The translations under genes and the position numbers were made by a program. The notes under the pieces were generated by a model. It made no database searches, had not been told where the DNA came from, and saw nothing but the letters and a program-made list of their open reading frames with translations. Shown one piece after another: positions 8,596 to 16,379 of a DNA stretch of 64,000 bases (position 1 is its first letter; each line of letters starts with the position of its first letter). Source of the stretch: Trebonia kvetii (GTDB taxonomy: Bacteria; Actinomycetota; Actinomycetes; Streptosporangiales; Streptosporangiaceae); contig NZ_RPFW01000001.1 of NCBI RefSeq assembly GCF_007827045.1, positions 1,278,519-1,342,518 on the forward strand, read 5' to 3'.

Positions 8596-9812
8596 TGTCA
8601 CAGGCACCCTTCGAGAGCCCCGAACTCGTCGAGCTGTTCACCACCTACACCGCGAGCCCGGACAGCATCGGCGCGCACCTGGCGCGGGCCGCGGCGAGTG
8701 ACGCGGCGCGTGACCCGCTGCTCGTCGTCACCGGCACCGACATCGCCCTCTACCCGGGCGGCGGCGCCACTCCGGTCATCGAGCCCTACCGGTTCGCCAG
8801 CCGGGGGTTCAAGGAACTCGCGGCCATCTCCCATTTCGGCCCGGCGCTCGCCACGCTTGCCAGGCTGCGCGAGCTGGAAGACGGCAACAACGGCTGGCGC
8901 GCTGACGCCACCCGCCTGCACAAGGCGGCCAAGGCCGCCCGTGCCGCCAGCTCGGCACAACTGTGGCGCGATCAGATCGCGGTCCGCGCGTTCGCCGGAC
9001 GGGAGGAGCGCGTCGCCGCCATGGTCGATTACTCTTGCCGCCTGGCCGAACGGTTCCTCGAACGAGCCCTCGACGACCCGGCCTATCTCACCATGGCGGC
9101 GGTGCGCCGGGACTTCCTCGAGGGACCGGCGGCCGGCGGCAGCCTGCCCGTCCCGTTCAACCGGGTCATGATCGCCACGTTCTACCTGACCGGCATGGAC
9201 ATCGCGCACCGGCTCATCACCTGGCTGGACGCCGCGGGCATCGACTGGACGAGAGCGATGGTGATCTTCGCGGGCCAGGCGGGGCGGCCCACCTCCGGCG
9301 TCACCGAGGAGTCGCACAGCATCGCCGGGGTCGTCCGCGCCGTTTCTCGCGGCCGGCTCGCGCCCGAGCGGCTGTTCATCGCGCCGCACGCCTCCGTCTT
9401 CCCGCCGTACCACCCGGCAGGCGGCGCGGAAAAAGGTGGCGACCGAGCCGTGGCCGCGGCCATGGAGGACTACTACCGCCGGCTGTGGGCGGGTCTGCGC
9501 GCCACGTCCGAACTGGCCGACGGCATGTTCCGTGGCTACCCGCGCTTCGCCGCCCCGTCCGCCGAGCGGCCGGTGATCGGCCCCGGCACCGCCAGCGTCG
9601 CGGTCAAGCCGGCCCTGAAGGGCCCCGATGACTGGTTCGCCCTCGTCACGCGGCTGCGCGTGGTGATGGAGGACCCAAGGCAGCTCCTGTCTGGCGCTGT
9701 CACCGATTACGTGAGCAGCGAGCTTGTCAGGCACGGCAACAACCCGTTCCGCGTCACCGTTCCCGGCCTCGACGGCGAGCCCTATCCGCATCTCACCCCA
9801 GAAGGCAGTTAA
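8595..9812 (+). CDS. Conserved-looking cytosolic protein of unassigned family, LIV operon
   Basis: 405 residues, translationally coupled to the EAR gene (TGATG). No signal peptide or membrane segment is evident. Two halves are visible: an N-terminal region with 'DPLLVVTGTDIALYPGG' (about 35-60) and a helical middle (about 70-190). A C-terminal part has 'MVIFAGQAGRPTSGVTEESH' (near 230), 'LFIAPHASVFPPYHPAGG' and 'NPFRVTVPGLDGEPYPHL'. The conserved-looking GQ-G-PTSG-T-EESH and APHA motifs suggest a ligand or metal site, but I cannot place it in a named enzyme family. It is sandwiched between the propeller and the transporter genes, so it probably acts on the same substrate. Confidence 0.8.
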   Translation: MSQAPFESPELVELFTTYTASPDSIGAHLARAAASDAARDPLLVVTGTDIALYPGGGATPVIEPYRFASRGFKELAAISHFGPALATLARLRELEDGNNGWRADATRLHKAAKAARAASSAQLWRDQIAVRAFAGREERVAAMVDYSCRLAERFLERALDDPAYLTMAAVRRDFLEGPAAGGSLPVPFNRVMIATFYLTGMDIAHRLITWLDAAGIDWTRAMVIFAGQAGRPTSGVTEESHSIAGVVRAVSRGRLAPERLFIAPHASVFPPYHPAGGAEKGGDRAVAAAMEDYYRRLWAGLRATSELADGMFRGYPRFAAPSAERPVIGPGTASVAVKPALKGPDDWFALVTRLRVVMEDPRQLLSGAVTDYVSSELVRHGNNPFRVTVPGLDGEPYPHLTPEGS

Positions 9813-9814
9813 TT

Positions 9815-11068
9815 ATGAACAGACAACGACGTCAGCGCACCCTTCCCAGGCTTGCCGCCGGCACCGCGATCGCGGCCGGCACCGCCCTCGCCCTCGCGGC
9901 GCTCACCGCCTGCGGCTCGTCAGGGTCCTCAGTCTCGGCAGCGCAGGGCCCGATCACGATCGGCATGTCGCTGCCGATGACCGGTCCGGTCGCCGACGTA
10001 TCCAAGTCCGGCTATCAGGGCTACGAGCTGTGGGCAGACCAGGTCAACGCGGACGGCGGCCTGCTCGGCCGTCAGCTCAGGCTCGACATGCTCGACGACG
10101 GCTTCGACCCCAACCAGACCGCGGCCGACTACACCAGGCTGATCAGCCAGGACCACGTCAACCTGCTGCTCGGCACGTTCTCCAGCCTGCTCAACGCGCC
10201 CGCCTCGGCGATCGCGGCGCGGCAGGGCATGCTCTACGTGGAGCCGTCGGGCGGCGCCGCCACGCTGTTCACCCGCGGCTTCACCGACCTGTTCTTCGCG
10301 CAGCCAGGCACCACGACCAGCCTGCCCGACCGGTTCGTCGCCTGGATCGCCGGCCTGCCCGCAAGCCAGCGCCCGGCCACCGCCGCCTACGTCACCCAGG
10401 ACGACCCGAGCGCCAGCCCGGCGGTCGCGGTGTTCCGCAGCAGGCTGCAGGCGCTCGGCGTGAAGACCGTCTACTACCAGGTGTACGACCCGAACACGTC
10501 GAACTTCGACTCCATCACCTCGGCCATCGCGCACGCGCAGCCGCAGATGATCATCCAGGGCGCGGTCGCCGACGACGGCGCGCAGTTCGTCAGGTCGCTG
10601 CAGAAGCTCGCCTACAACCCGAAGATCCTCTTCCAGACCAACGCACCCACCGACGAGGCCTACCCGAGCGCCATCGGCGGCGCGGACAACGCCAACGGCG
10701 TCTTCACCGCCCAGTCGTGGAGCCCGACCGCCGCCTACCCGGGCAACGCGGCCTTCGTCTCGGCGTACACCAAGAAGTTCGGCGCGCCGCCCACCGAGGA
10801 CGCCGCCAACTCCTACACCGCGGGCCAGGTCCTCGCGGCCGCCGTCAAGGCCGTCGGCAGCCTCGACCAGAAGGCGCTCGCCACGTGGCTGCACTCGCAC
10901 ACGGTCAGCACCATCGTCGGCCCGCTCAAGTGGGACAAGGCCGGCGACCCGGAGGGCAGCCTGCTGCTTTCCCAGTGGCAGCAGGGCACGCTGCAGATCG
11001 TCGCGCCCTCGTCGGCCGCCACCACCAAGACCGTGCTGCTTACGAAGCCCGCCTGGGGCAACGGATGA
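9815..11068 (+). CDS. ABC transporter substrate-binding lipoprotein, LivK/branched-chain type
   Basis: 417 residues. A lipoprotein signal peptide with twin-basic start and lipobox 'LTAC|GSS' (Cys about 33) anchors it outside the membrane. The mature part is a type I periplasmic binding protein ('ITIGMSLPMTGPVADVSKSGYQGYELWADQVNADGGLLGRQ' region, then 'LLGTFSSLLNAPASAIAARQG' and 'NSYTAGQVLAAAV'). It delivers ligand to the LivH/LivM-G/LivF permease encoded next; the stop and the next start overlap in ATGA. The family binds amino acids, amides and also aromatic or dicarboxylic acids, so the name LivK would over-claim the ligand. Confidence 0.94.
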   Translation: MNRQRRQRTLPRLAAGTAIAAGTALALAALTACGSSGSSVSAAQGPITIGMSLPMTGPVADVSKSGYQGYELWADQVNADGGLLGRQLRLDMLDDGFDPNQTAADYTRLISQDHVNLLLGTFSSLLNAPASAIAARQGMLYVEPSGGAATLFTRGFTDLFFAQPGTTTSLPDRFVAWIAGLPASQRPATAAYVTQDDPSASPAVAVFRSRLQALGVKTVYYQVYDPNTSNFDSITSAIAHAQPQMIIQGAVADDGAQFVRSLQKLAYNPKILFQTNAPTDEAYPSAIGGADNANGVFTAQSWSPTAAYPGNAAFVSAYTKKFGAPPTEDAANSYTAGQVLAAAVKAVGSLDQKALATWLHSHTVSTIVGPLKWDKAGDPEGSLLLSQWQQGTLQIVAPSSAATTKTVLLTKPAWGNG

Positions 11069-11946
11069 CCGAACTGATCCAGGCGCTGATCTTCGGCGTG
11101 CTGACCGGCGGCGTCTACGCGCTGATGGCCACGGGGCTGACCCTCACGTTCGGCGTGATGAAGATCGTGAACCTGGCCCAGGGCGCGTTCCTCATCCTGT
11201 CCGCCTACCTCTGCTACTCGCTGTGGGCGCACCTGGGCATCGATCCGCTGCTCGGCGGGCTCATCGTGACGCTGCCGCTCGGCGCGCTCGGCGTCGCCGT
11301 CTACCGGCTCATCGTGCAGCGGGTGCAGCGTACCGACCACGGCCTGACCATCGTGGTGACCTTCGCGGTCGCCCTGGTCGCCGAGGCCATCATCGCGCTG
11401 GCCTGGGGACCGAACCCGGTCGCCACCACCCCGGCCTACTTCAACCAGGCGTTCCGCATCGGCGGGGTGGAGATCCCCAGGGCGCAGCTGTACGCCTGCC
11501 TGCTCGCGATCGGCGTCACAGCACTGCTGCAGGCGGGACTGAAGCGCACCTGGCTCGGCCACGCGATCACCGCCGCCGCGGAGAACCCGGAGGGCGCGCG
11601 CCTGGTCGGCGTCGAGCCCGTGCGGATCGGCACCTGGATCTTCGCCATCGCGACCGCGACCACCGCCTTCGGCGGCGCGGCGCTAAGCTTCCTGTACCAG
11701 TTCACCCCCGACTCGCAGGACACGTGGATCGGCGTGACGCTCAGCGTGGTGATACTCGGCGGGCTCGGCAGCGTCACCGGCGCGTTCGCCGCCGGGCTGT
11801 TGCTCGGCCTCGCCGAGGCCCTCACCTCGACCTACATCTCGGTCCGCTGGGCCGAAGCGGTGCCGACGATCCTGATCCTGCTCGTCCTTCTCATCCGGCC
11901 GCAGGGCCTGTTCACGCTGGCGGCCAGGCAGGACGCCCCGGCATGA
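11065..11946 (+). CDS. LivH-type ABC transporter permease
   Basis: 293 residues starting at the ATG of an ATGA overlap (11065); the frame is open far upstream but that part is a shadow of the lipoprotein gene. About eight membrane segments are visible. Hallmarks include 'GGVYALMATGLTLTFGVMKIVNLAQG' near the N-terminus and the EAA-like loop 'ITAAAENPEGARLVGVEPV'. The C-terminus 'RPQGLFTLAARQD' is typical of LivH. With the next gene it forms the heterodimeric membrane pore. It ends in an ATGA overlap with the fused gene. Confidence 0.93.
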   Translation: MTELIQALIFGVLTGGVYALMATGLTLTFGVMKIVNLAQGAFLILSAYLCYSLWAHLGIDPLLGGLIVTLPLGALGVAVYRLIVQRVQRTDHGLTIVVTFAVALVAEAIIALAWGPNPVATTPAYFNQAFRIGGVEIPRAQLYACLLAIGVTALLQAGLKRTWLGHAITAAAENPEGARLVGVEPVRIGTWIFAIATATTAFGGAALSFLYQFTPDSQDTWIGVTLSVVILGGLGSVTGAFAAGLLLGLAEALTSTYISVRWAEAVPTILILLVLLIRPQGLFTLAARQDAPA

Positions 11947-13886
11947 ACGGCAAGGGCTTGACCCAGGCAAGAATCCGCCGTGCGCTCATCGCCGTCGCCT
12001 TGATCGCGCTCGCGGTGTTCCCGCTGGTCTCCGACGATCTGTACTACCAGGCGATGCTGATCATGACGTTCCTGCTGGCGATCGGCGCGACCGGCTGGAA
12101 CATCATGGGCGGCTACGCCGGCTACATCTCGCTCGGCAACAGCGCGTTCGTCGGCCTCGGCGCGTACGCCACCGGCATCCTCGCCGCGAAGCAGAACGTC
12201 TCGCCGTTCCTCGGCTGCCTGGCCGGCGGCCTGGTCGCGGCGGTCGCGGCCGCGGTGCTGTCCCTGGTGACCCGCAGGACCCGCGGCATGTACTTCATCA
12301 TCGTCACGTTCGCCGCGCTCGAACTGCTCGGCATCGTGGCGACCATCTGGTCCGGCCTCACCGGCGGCAGCCAGGGCCTCGCGCTGCCGATCCCGGCCTG
12401 GTCGCTGAGCTACCAGAACTGGCCGTTCTACTACCCGCTGCTCGGCCTGCTTGTGCTGGCCGTCGCGGCATCCGCCTGGGTCAGGCGGAGCAAGCTCGGC
12501 CTCGGCCTGTTCGCGATCCAGGACGACGAGGAAAAGGCGGCCGGCCTCGGCATCGCGACCGGCGCCTACAAGGCCGTCGCGTTCGTGCTCGGCGGGACGT
12601 TCCTCGGCATCGCGGGCGGCCTCTACGCCTACTACGTCACGTTCCTCAACGTCAGCGCGGTCTTCGACATCGTGACAAGCATGCTGATCGTGCTCGCCGC
12701 GCTGCTCGGCGGCCGCGGCACCCTCTGGGGCCCGGTGCTCGGCGCGTTCATCATCGAGCCGCTCGCCAACTTCACCAGCACCAGCCTGGGCGGCGCCGAC
12801 GCCGGCGCGATCCGGCTGCTGCTGTTCGGCGGCCTGCTCGGCGGCGTGGTGCTGTTCCTGCCGCGCGGCATCCTGCCCACCCTGGCCGACTGGAAAGACC
12901 GCAAACACGACCATCCCGAACGGTTGGCGGCACCTGCGGCCGCAACCGGCGGCACCGCCGGGGCGGGGCAGGCCGACGGGGCGGGGCCGGCCGGCGAAGA
13001 CAGCGACCGGAGCGCGCTCCGGCCCCGGGCAGCGGGTCGCGCCGGTTATGGCCAGGGCTCGGCCGCCGAGGCGGGCGTCCGCGACGGTGGCGTTCCGGTG
13101 CTCGCGATGCGCGGCCTGTCCAGGTCGTTCGGCGGGCTTCGGGCGGTCTACGGGGTGGACCTGGACATCGCACCGGCGAGCGTCACCGGACTGCTCGGGC
13201 CGAACGGTTCCGGCAAGACGACGCTGTTCAACCTGATCGACGGCACTGTCTGGCCGTCGTCCGGCCGGCTGACCCTGGCCGGACGCCGCGCGGAGCGAGC
13301 GAGCCGGCCGGCCAGGTCGCACGCCGGGCTCGCCAGGACCTACCAGCTCCCCCGGCTGTTTCCCAGCCTGACGGTGCTGGAGAACGTGGTCATCGCCGAG
13401 CGACGGCTTTCGCCGCCACGGCTCGCGCTGCCGCGGGTGACCGCCGCGGAGCGCGACCGGGCAATGGCGGTGCTTGCCGGGCTTGGACTGGCGGGCTACG
13501 CGGACGTCAGCCCGGGGACGCTGAGCTACGGGCAGCGCAAGCTGATCGAACTGGCCCAGGTGCTGTGGCTCGACCCGGTGCTCGTGCTGCTCGACGAGCC
13601 GGCCGCGGGGATCAGTCCCGCGCTGGCGCAGCGGCTCGCCGCGATCATCAGGCGGCTGCGCGCGGACGGCGTCGGAGTGCTGCTCGTCGAGCACGACGTC
13701 GCGTTCCTCGCCAGCCTGGCGGACCGGGTGCACGTGATGGCAAACGGGGCGATCATCGCCAGCGGCACGGTGGCCGAGGTCAGCGCGGATCCGGCGGTGG
13801 TCGACGCGTACCTGGGCGACCAGGTGGCGCTGGCCCACCAGGCGGTGTCGCAGCAGGCGGGGGCTAGCAAGGCGGAGGCGTCATGA
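11943..13886 (+). CDS. Fused LivM permease-LivG ATP-binding protein
   Basis: 647 residues, a single chain joining two components usually encoded separately. Residues about 1-315 are a LivM permease ('LLAIGATGWNIMGGYAGYISLGN', 'EEKAAGLGIATGAYKA', 'RGILPTLADW'). A Gly/Ala/Arg-rich linker spans about 320-380. Residues about 385-640 are a LivG ATPase with Walker A 'GPNGSGKTT', signature 'LSYGQRKLIELAQVL', Walker B 'VLVLLDEPAAGISP' and H-loop 'LLVEHDVAFL'. The start is the ATG in the ATGA overlap at 11943. The fusion fixes permease:ATPase stoichiometry; the second ATPase is supplied by the next gene (overlap ATGA). Confidence 0.93.
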   Translation: MNGKGLTQARIRRALIAVALIALAVFPLVSDDLYYQAMLIMTFLLAIGATGWNIMGGYAGYISLGNSAFVGLGAYATGILAAKQNVSPFLGCLAGGLVAAVAAAVLSLVTRRTRGMYFIIVTFAALELLGIVATIWSGLTGGSQGLALPIPAWSLSYQNWPFYYPLLGLLVLAVAASAWVRRSKLGLGLFAIQDDEEKAAGLGIATGAYKAVAFVLGGTFLGIAGGLYAYYVTFLNVSAVFDIVTSMLIVLAALLGGRGTLWGPVLGAFIIEPLANFTSTSLGGADAGAIRLLLFGGLLGGVVLFLPRGILPTLADWKDRKHDHPERLAAPAAATGGTAGAGQADGAGPAGEDSDRSALRPRAAGRAGYGQGSAAEAGVRDGGVPVLAMRGLSRSFGGLRAVYGVDLDIAPASVTGLLGPNGSGKTTLFNLIDGTVWPSSGRLTLAGRRAERASRPARSHAGLARTYQLPRLFPSLTVLENVVIAERRLSPPRLALPRVTAAERDRAMAVLAGLGLAGYADVSPGTLSYGQRKLIELAQVLWLDPVLVLLDEPAAGISPALAQRLAAIIRRLRADGVGVLLVEHDVAFLASLADRVHVMANGAIIASGTVAEVSADPAVVDAYLGDQVALAHQAVSQQAGASKAEAS

Positions 13887-14614
13887 TCGAGATCAACGGA
13901 CTGGTCGCCGGCTACGGCGGCCTCGACATCCTGCGCGGTGTGGACCTGAGCGTCCCCCGCGGCGGCATCACCTGCATCGTGGGTCCGAACGGTGCGGGCA
14001 AGTCCACGGTGCTCAAGGCGGTGAGCGGCGTGCTGCGGCCACGCGCGGGCTCGGTGACCATCGACGGAACCGACCTGACCGGGCGCGAACCCGAGGCGAT
14101 CCTGCGGGCGGGCATCGCCCAGGTCCCGCAGCGGAACGGGCTGTTCACCCGGCTGACCGTGCGGCAGAACGTGCTGATGGGCGGCTACGTGATCAGGAAG
14201 CGGCGCGGGCACCTTGATGCCCGCTACGAGGAACTCGCGCAGACATTCCCGATCCTCGCCTCGCGGGCCGGCGCGCTCGCCGGCACGCTGTCCGGCGGGC
14301 AGCGGCGGATGGTCGAGTTCGCCCGCGCGCTCATGCTCGAGCCCAAGGTCGTGCTGCTCGACGAGCCGACACTCGGGCTCGACCCGGCCAGCCTGGCCGT
14401 CATCGGCGACAGCGTCCGCGCGATGCACGCCGCGGGCACCACGATCCTCATGGTCGAGCAGAACGTCCGGTTCGGTCTCTCGCTGGCCAGCCACGCGACC
14501 GTGCTGACGGCGGGAACGGTCGCGCTGCACGGGACGGCAAGCGACATCGCCTGCCACCCGCGGCTGATGGACCTGTTCTTCGGCGACGCGGCGCACGCGG
14601 GAGCCGGCCGTTGA
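13883..14614 (+). CDS. LivF-type ABC transporter ATP-binding protein
   Basis: 243 residues. Walker A 'GPNGAGKST', Q-loop region 'GIAQVPQRNGLFTRLTVRQN', signature 'LSGGQRRMVEFARAL', Walker B 'VVLLDEPTLGLDP' and H-loop 'MVEQNVRFGL' are intact. It pairs with the ATPase half of the preceding fusion to energise uptake of the ligand bound by the operon lipoprotein. It overlaps both neighbours by 4 bp (ATGA upstream, TTGA downstream). Confidence 0.94.
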   Translation: MIEINGLVAGYGGLDILRGVDLSVPRGGITCIVGPNGAGKSTVLKAVSGVLRPRAGSVTIDGTDLTGREPEAILRAGIAQVPQRNGLFTRLTVRQNVLMGGYVIRKRRGHLDARYEELAQTFPILASRAGALAGTLSGGQRRMVEFARALMLEPKVVLLDEPTLGLDPASLAVIGDSVRAMHAAGTTILMVEQNVRFGLSLASHATVLTAGTVALHGTASDIACHPRLMDLFFGDAAHAGAGR

Positions 14615-15378
14615 ACGCGTTCCTGCGACGGCTGCGCGACGGCGAGACCACGCTGATGCTCGCGATCCGCAGCGGCCGGACCGCCGACGTCGTCCGCGTC
14701 GCCCGCGCCAGCGGGCACCACGCGGTCATGGTCGACCTTGAGCACTCCACGATGCCGCTGGACGTCGCGGCAAGCCTGTGCCAGACGGCGAGCGATATCG
14801 GGCTGACGCCGTTCGTCCGGGTGCCGGAACGCGAGTACGGCGCGATCGGCAGGCTGCTCGACGGGGGCGCCGTCGGCATCATCGCGCCCCGGGTGGAGAC
14901 CGGCGCCGAGGCGGCGACGGTCACGCGGGCCTGCCGGTTCGCGCCCCGCGGCCAGCGATCGCAGCTCGCAGGAGTGCCGCGGTTCGGCATGCGGCCGGTG
15001 CCGGCCGCGGAACTGAACCCGGCCCTCGACGACGCGACCATCGTGCAGATTCTCATCGAGACCCCGGCCGGCGTGGCAAGCGCGGACGAGATCGCGGCGG
15101 TGGATGGCGTGGACATGCTGGCGTTCGGCGCGAACGACTTCACCGCTGAGCTCGGCGTGCCGGGACGCTACGACGACCCGCGGGTCAGCGCCGCGGTCGC
15201 CGCACTTGGCGACGCGTGCCGGCGGCACGGGAAGCTGCTCATGGCGGGCGGCATCGGCGACCCGGCGCTGCTGCGCGAGCTTGACGCGGCCGGCGTGTGC
15301 CCGCTGCGGCTGACCGGGACAGACACCGACATGCTCTACGCCGGCGCGGCCGCCCGCGCGGAAAGGTTCCTCGCGTGA
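14611..15378 (+). CDS. HpcH/HpaI-family class II aldolase
   Basis: 255 residues from a TTG start overlapping the livF stop (TTGA). The family cleaves 4-hydroxy-2-oxoacids (for example 4-hydroxy-2-oxoheptanedioate or 2-keto-3-deoxy sugar acids) into pyruvate and an aldehyde with a divalent metal. Motifs present: the base-loop His/Glu in 'VDLEHST', the Arg in 'FVRVPE', the metal-binding Glu in 'ILIETPAGV' and Asp in 'LAFGANDFT'. Length matches the family. Its place after an uptake system and before a hydrolase suggests it performs the carbon-carbon cleavage step for the imported acid; the exact substrate is unknown. Confidence 0.9.
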   Translation: MNAFLRRLRDGETTLMLAIRSGRTADVVRVARASGHHAVMVDLEHSTMPLDVAASLCQTASDIGLTPFVRVPEREYGAIGRLLDGGAVGIIAPRVETGAEAATVTRACRFAPRGQRSQLAGVPRFGMRPVPAAELNPALDDATIVQILIETPAGVASADEIAAVDGVDMLAFGANDFTAELGVPGRYDDPRVSAAVAALGDACRRHGKLLMAGGIGDPALLRELDAAGVCPLRLTGTDTDMLYAGAAARAERFLA

Positions 15379-15441
15379 CAGACATCCTGCAGTGCACCCC
15401 GATGCGGCCGGCCGGGAGCAACACGCGCCCGGCCTTCGTCA

Positions 15442-16236
15442 TTGCCGGCGGGCGCGTGCGACAGCCACTTCCACGTGTTCGAGCCGGGCTACCCGCACGT
15501 GCCTGACCCGCTGTACACGTTTCCCGACGGGACGATCGACCAGTACCTCGCGATGACCGAGACGCTCGGCATCGAACGGATGGTGCTCGTGCAGCCGACG
15601 TTCTACGGCACCGACAACAGCCTGCTCGTGCACACGCTCAGGCGGCTCGGCGCGTGCTGCGCGGGCGTGGTCCGCATCGCGGAGGACACCAGCGACGCGG
15701 AGCTCGATGAGTTCGACGCGATCGGCGTCCGCGCGATCCGGCTCGACCTGTTCGCCCGCGCGTCCTGGCCGGTCGAGGAGATCATCGGCTATATCCGCCG
15801 GATGGCCGCGCGCGCCACGCCGCGCGGCTGGCACCTGCAGTTCTACACGCCAGGCGCGGTCGTGCGCGACCTGCTGCCGTTCCTCGCCGACCTCGAAGAC
15901 ACCTTCGTCATCGACCACATGGGCTACATGACCGAGGACGACCCGGAGTTCGAGGAACGGCTGCTCGCGCTGCTGCGGCAGGGCAACAGCTGGATCAAGC
16001 TGTCCGGCGCCTACCGGGTCGCGAAGTACCGGCCGCTCAGCGCGGTCGCGCCACTGGGGCGCGCGCTCGTCGCCGCCCGGCCGGACCGTCTGATCTGGGG
16101 CTCTGACTGGCCGCACCTGCCCGACGGGCAGCGGGACACCGGCCAGATCCTCAACCTGCTCGCCGACTGGGCGCCGGACGCCGCGGACCGGCGCACCATC
16201 CTCGTCGACGGGCCGGATCGGCTGTTCTTTGCTTAG
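15442..16236 (+). CDS. Amidohydrolase-2 family (PDC-hydrolase-like) protein, probable 5' frameshift
   Basis: The intact frame gives 264 residues from a TTG at 15442. It is a TIM-barrel hydrolase with 'ACDSHFHVFEP' (HxH), 'FVIDHMGYM' and the late Asp in 'LIWGSDWPHL', as in 2-pyrone-4,6-dicarboxylate lactonase-like proteins. It probably hydrolyses a lactone or enol intermediate of the same pathway as the aldolase. No ATG/GTG exists in this frame after the preceding stop. A GTG at 15375, overlapping the aldolase stop as GTGA like every other junction in this operon, opens a different frame reading 'MTDILQCTPMRPAGSNTRPA', which would join 'PAGACDSHFH' if one base near 15444 were removed. I therefore suspect the native gene starts at 15375. 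Confidence 0.8.
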   Translation: MPAGACDSHFHVFEPGYPHVPDPLYTFPDGTIDQYLAMTETLGIERMVLVQPTFYGTDNSLLVHTLRRLGACCAGVVRIAEDTSDAELDEFDAIGVRAIRLDLFARASWPVEEIIGYIRRMAARATPRGWHLQFYTPGAVVRDLLPFLADLEDTFVIDHMGYMTEDDPEFEERLLALLRQGNSWIKLSGAYRVAKYRPLSAVAPLGRALVAARPDRLIWGSDWPHLPDGQRDTGQILNLLADWAPDAADRRTILVDGPDRLFFA

Positions 16237-16357
16237 CCGGTGACGGGACATTTGGGACATTGCTTAGCCGCCGGTGCGACATTTGCCGCAAACCGGGCGG
16301 GAAAGTGGTCGCCGGTTAAGCAGAGTGGAGAAAAATGGTCGCCGGTTAAGCAGAGTG
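16231..16357. repeat. Cluster of four short direct/inverted repeats
   Basis: TGGTCGCCGGTTAAGCAGAG occurs at 16306-16325 and 16336-16355 (each identical through base 22, 30-bp spacing). Two related units in opposite orientation, GCTTAGCCGGTGACGGGACA (16231-16250) and TGCTTAGCCGCCGGTGCGAC (16261-16280), each followed by ATTT or TTT, precede them. The arrangement of paired repeats facing each other resembles terminal repeats of an insertion sequence (IS21-like ends come to mind) left without the transposase, or a regulatory/terminator region between the converging operons. No transposase is encoded here. Confidence 0.55.
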
Positions 16358-16379
16358 CGGGTTAGCCGAGGCGTTCCTG

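Noticed and set aside
11832..13838. 668-codon minus-strand open frame
   Set aside because: Antisense to the LivM-LivG fusion, whose motifs are unmistakable; composition is shadow-like.
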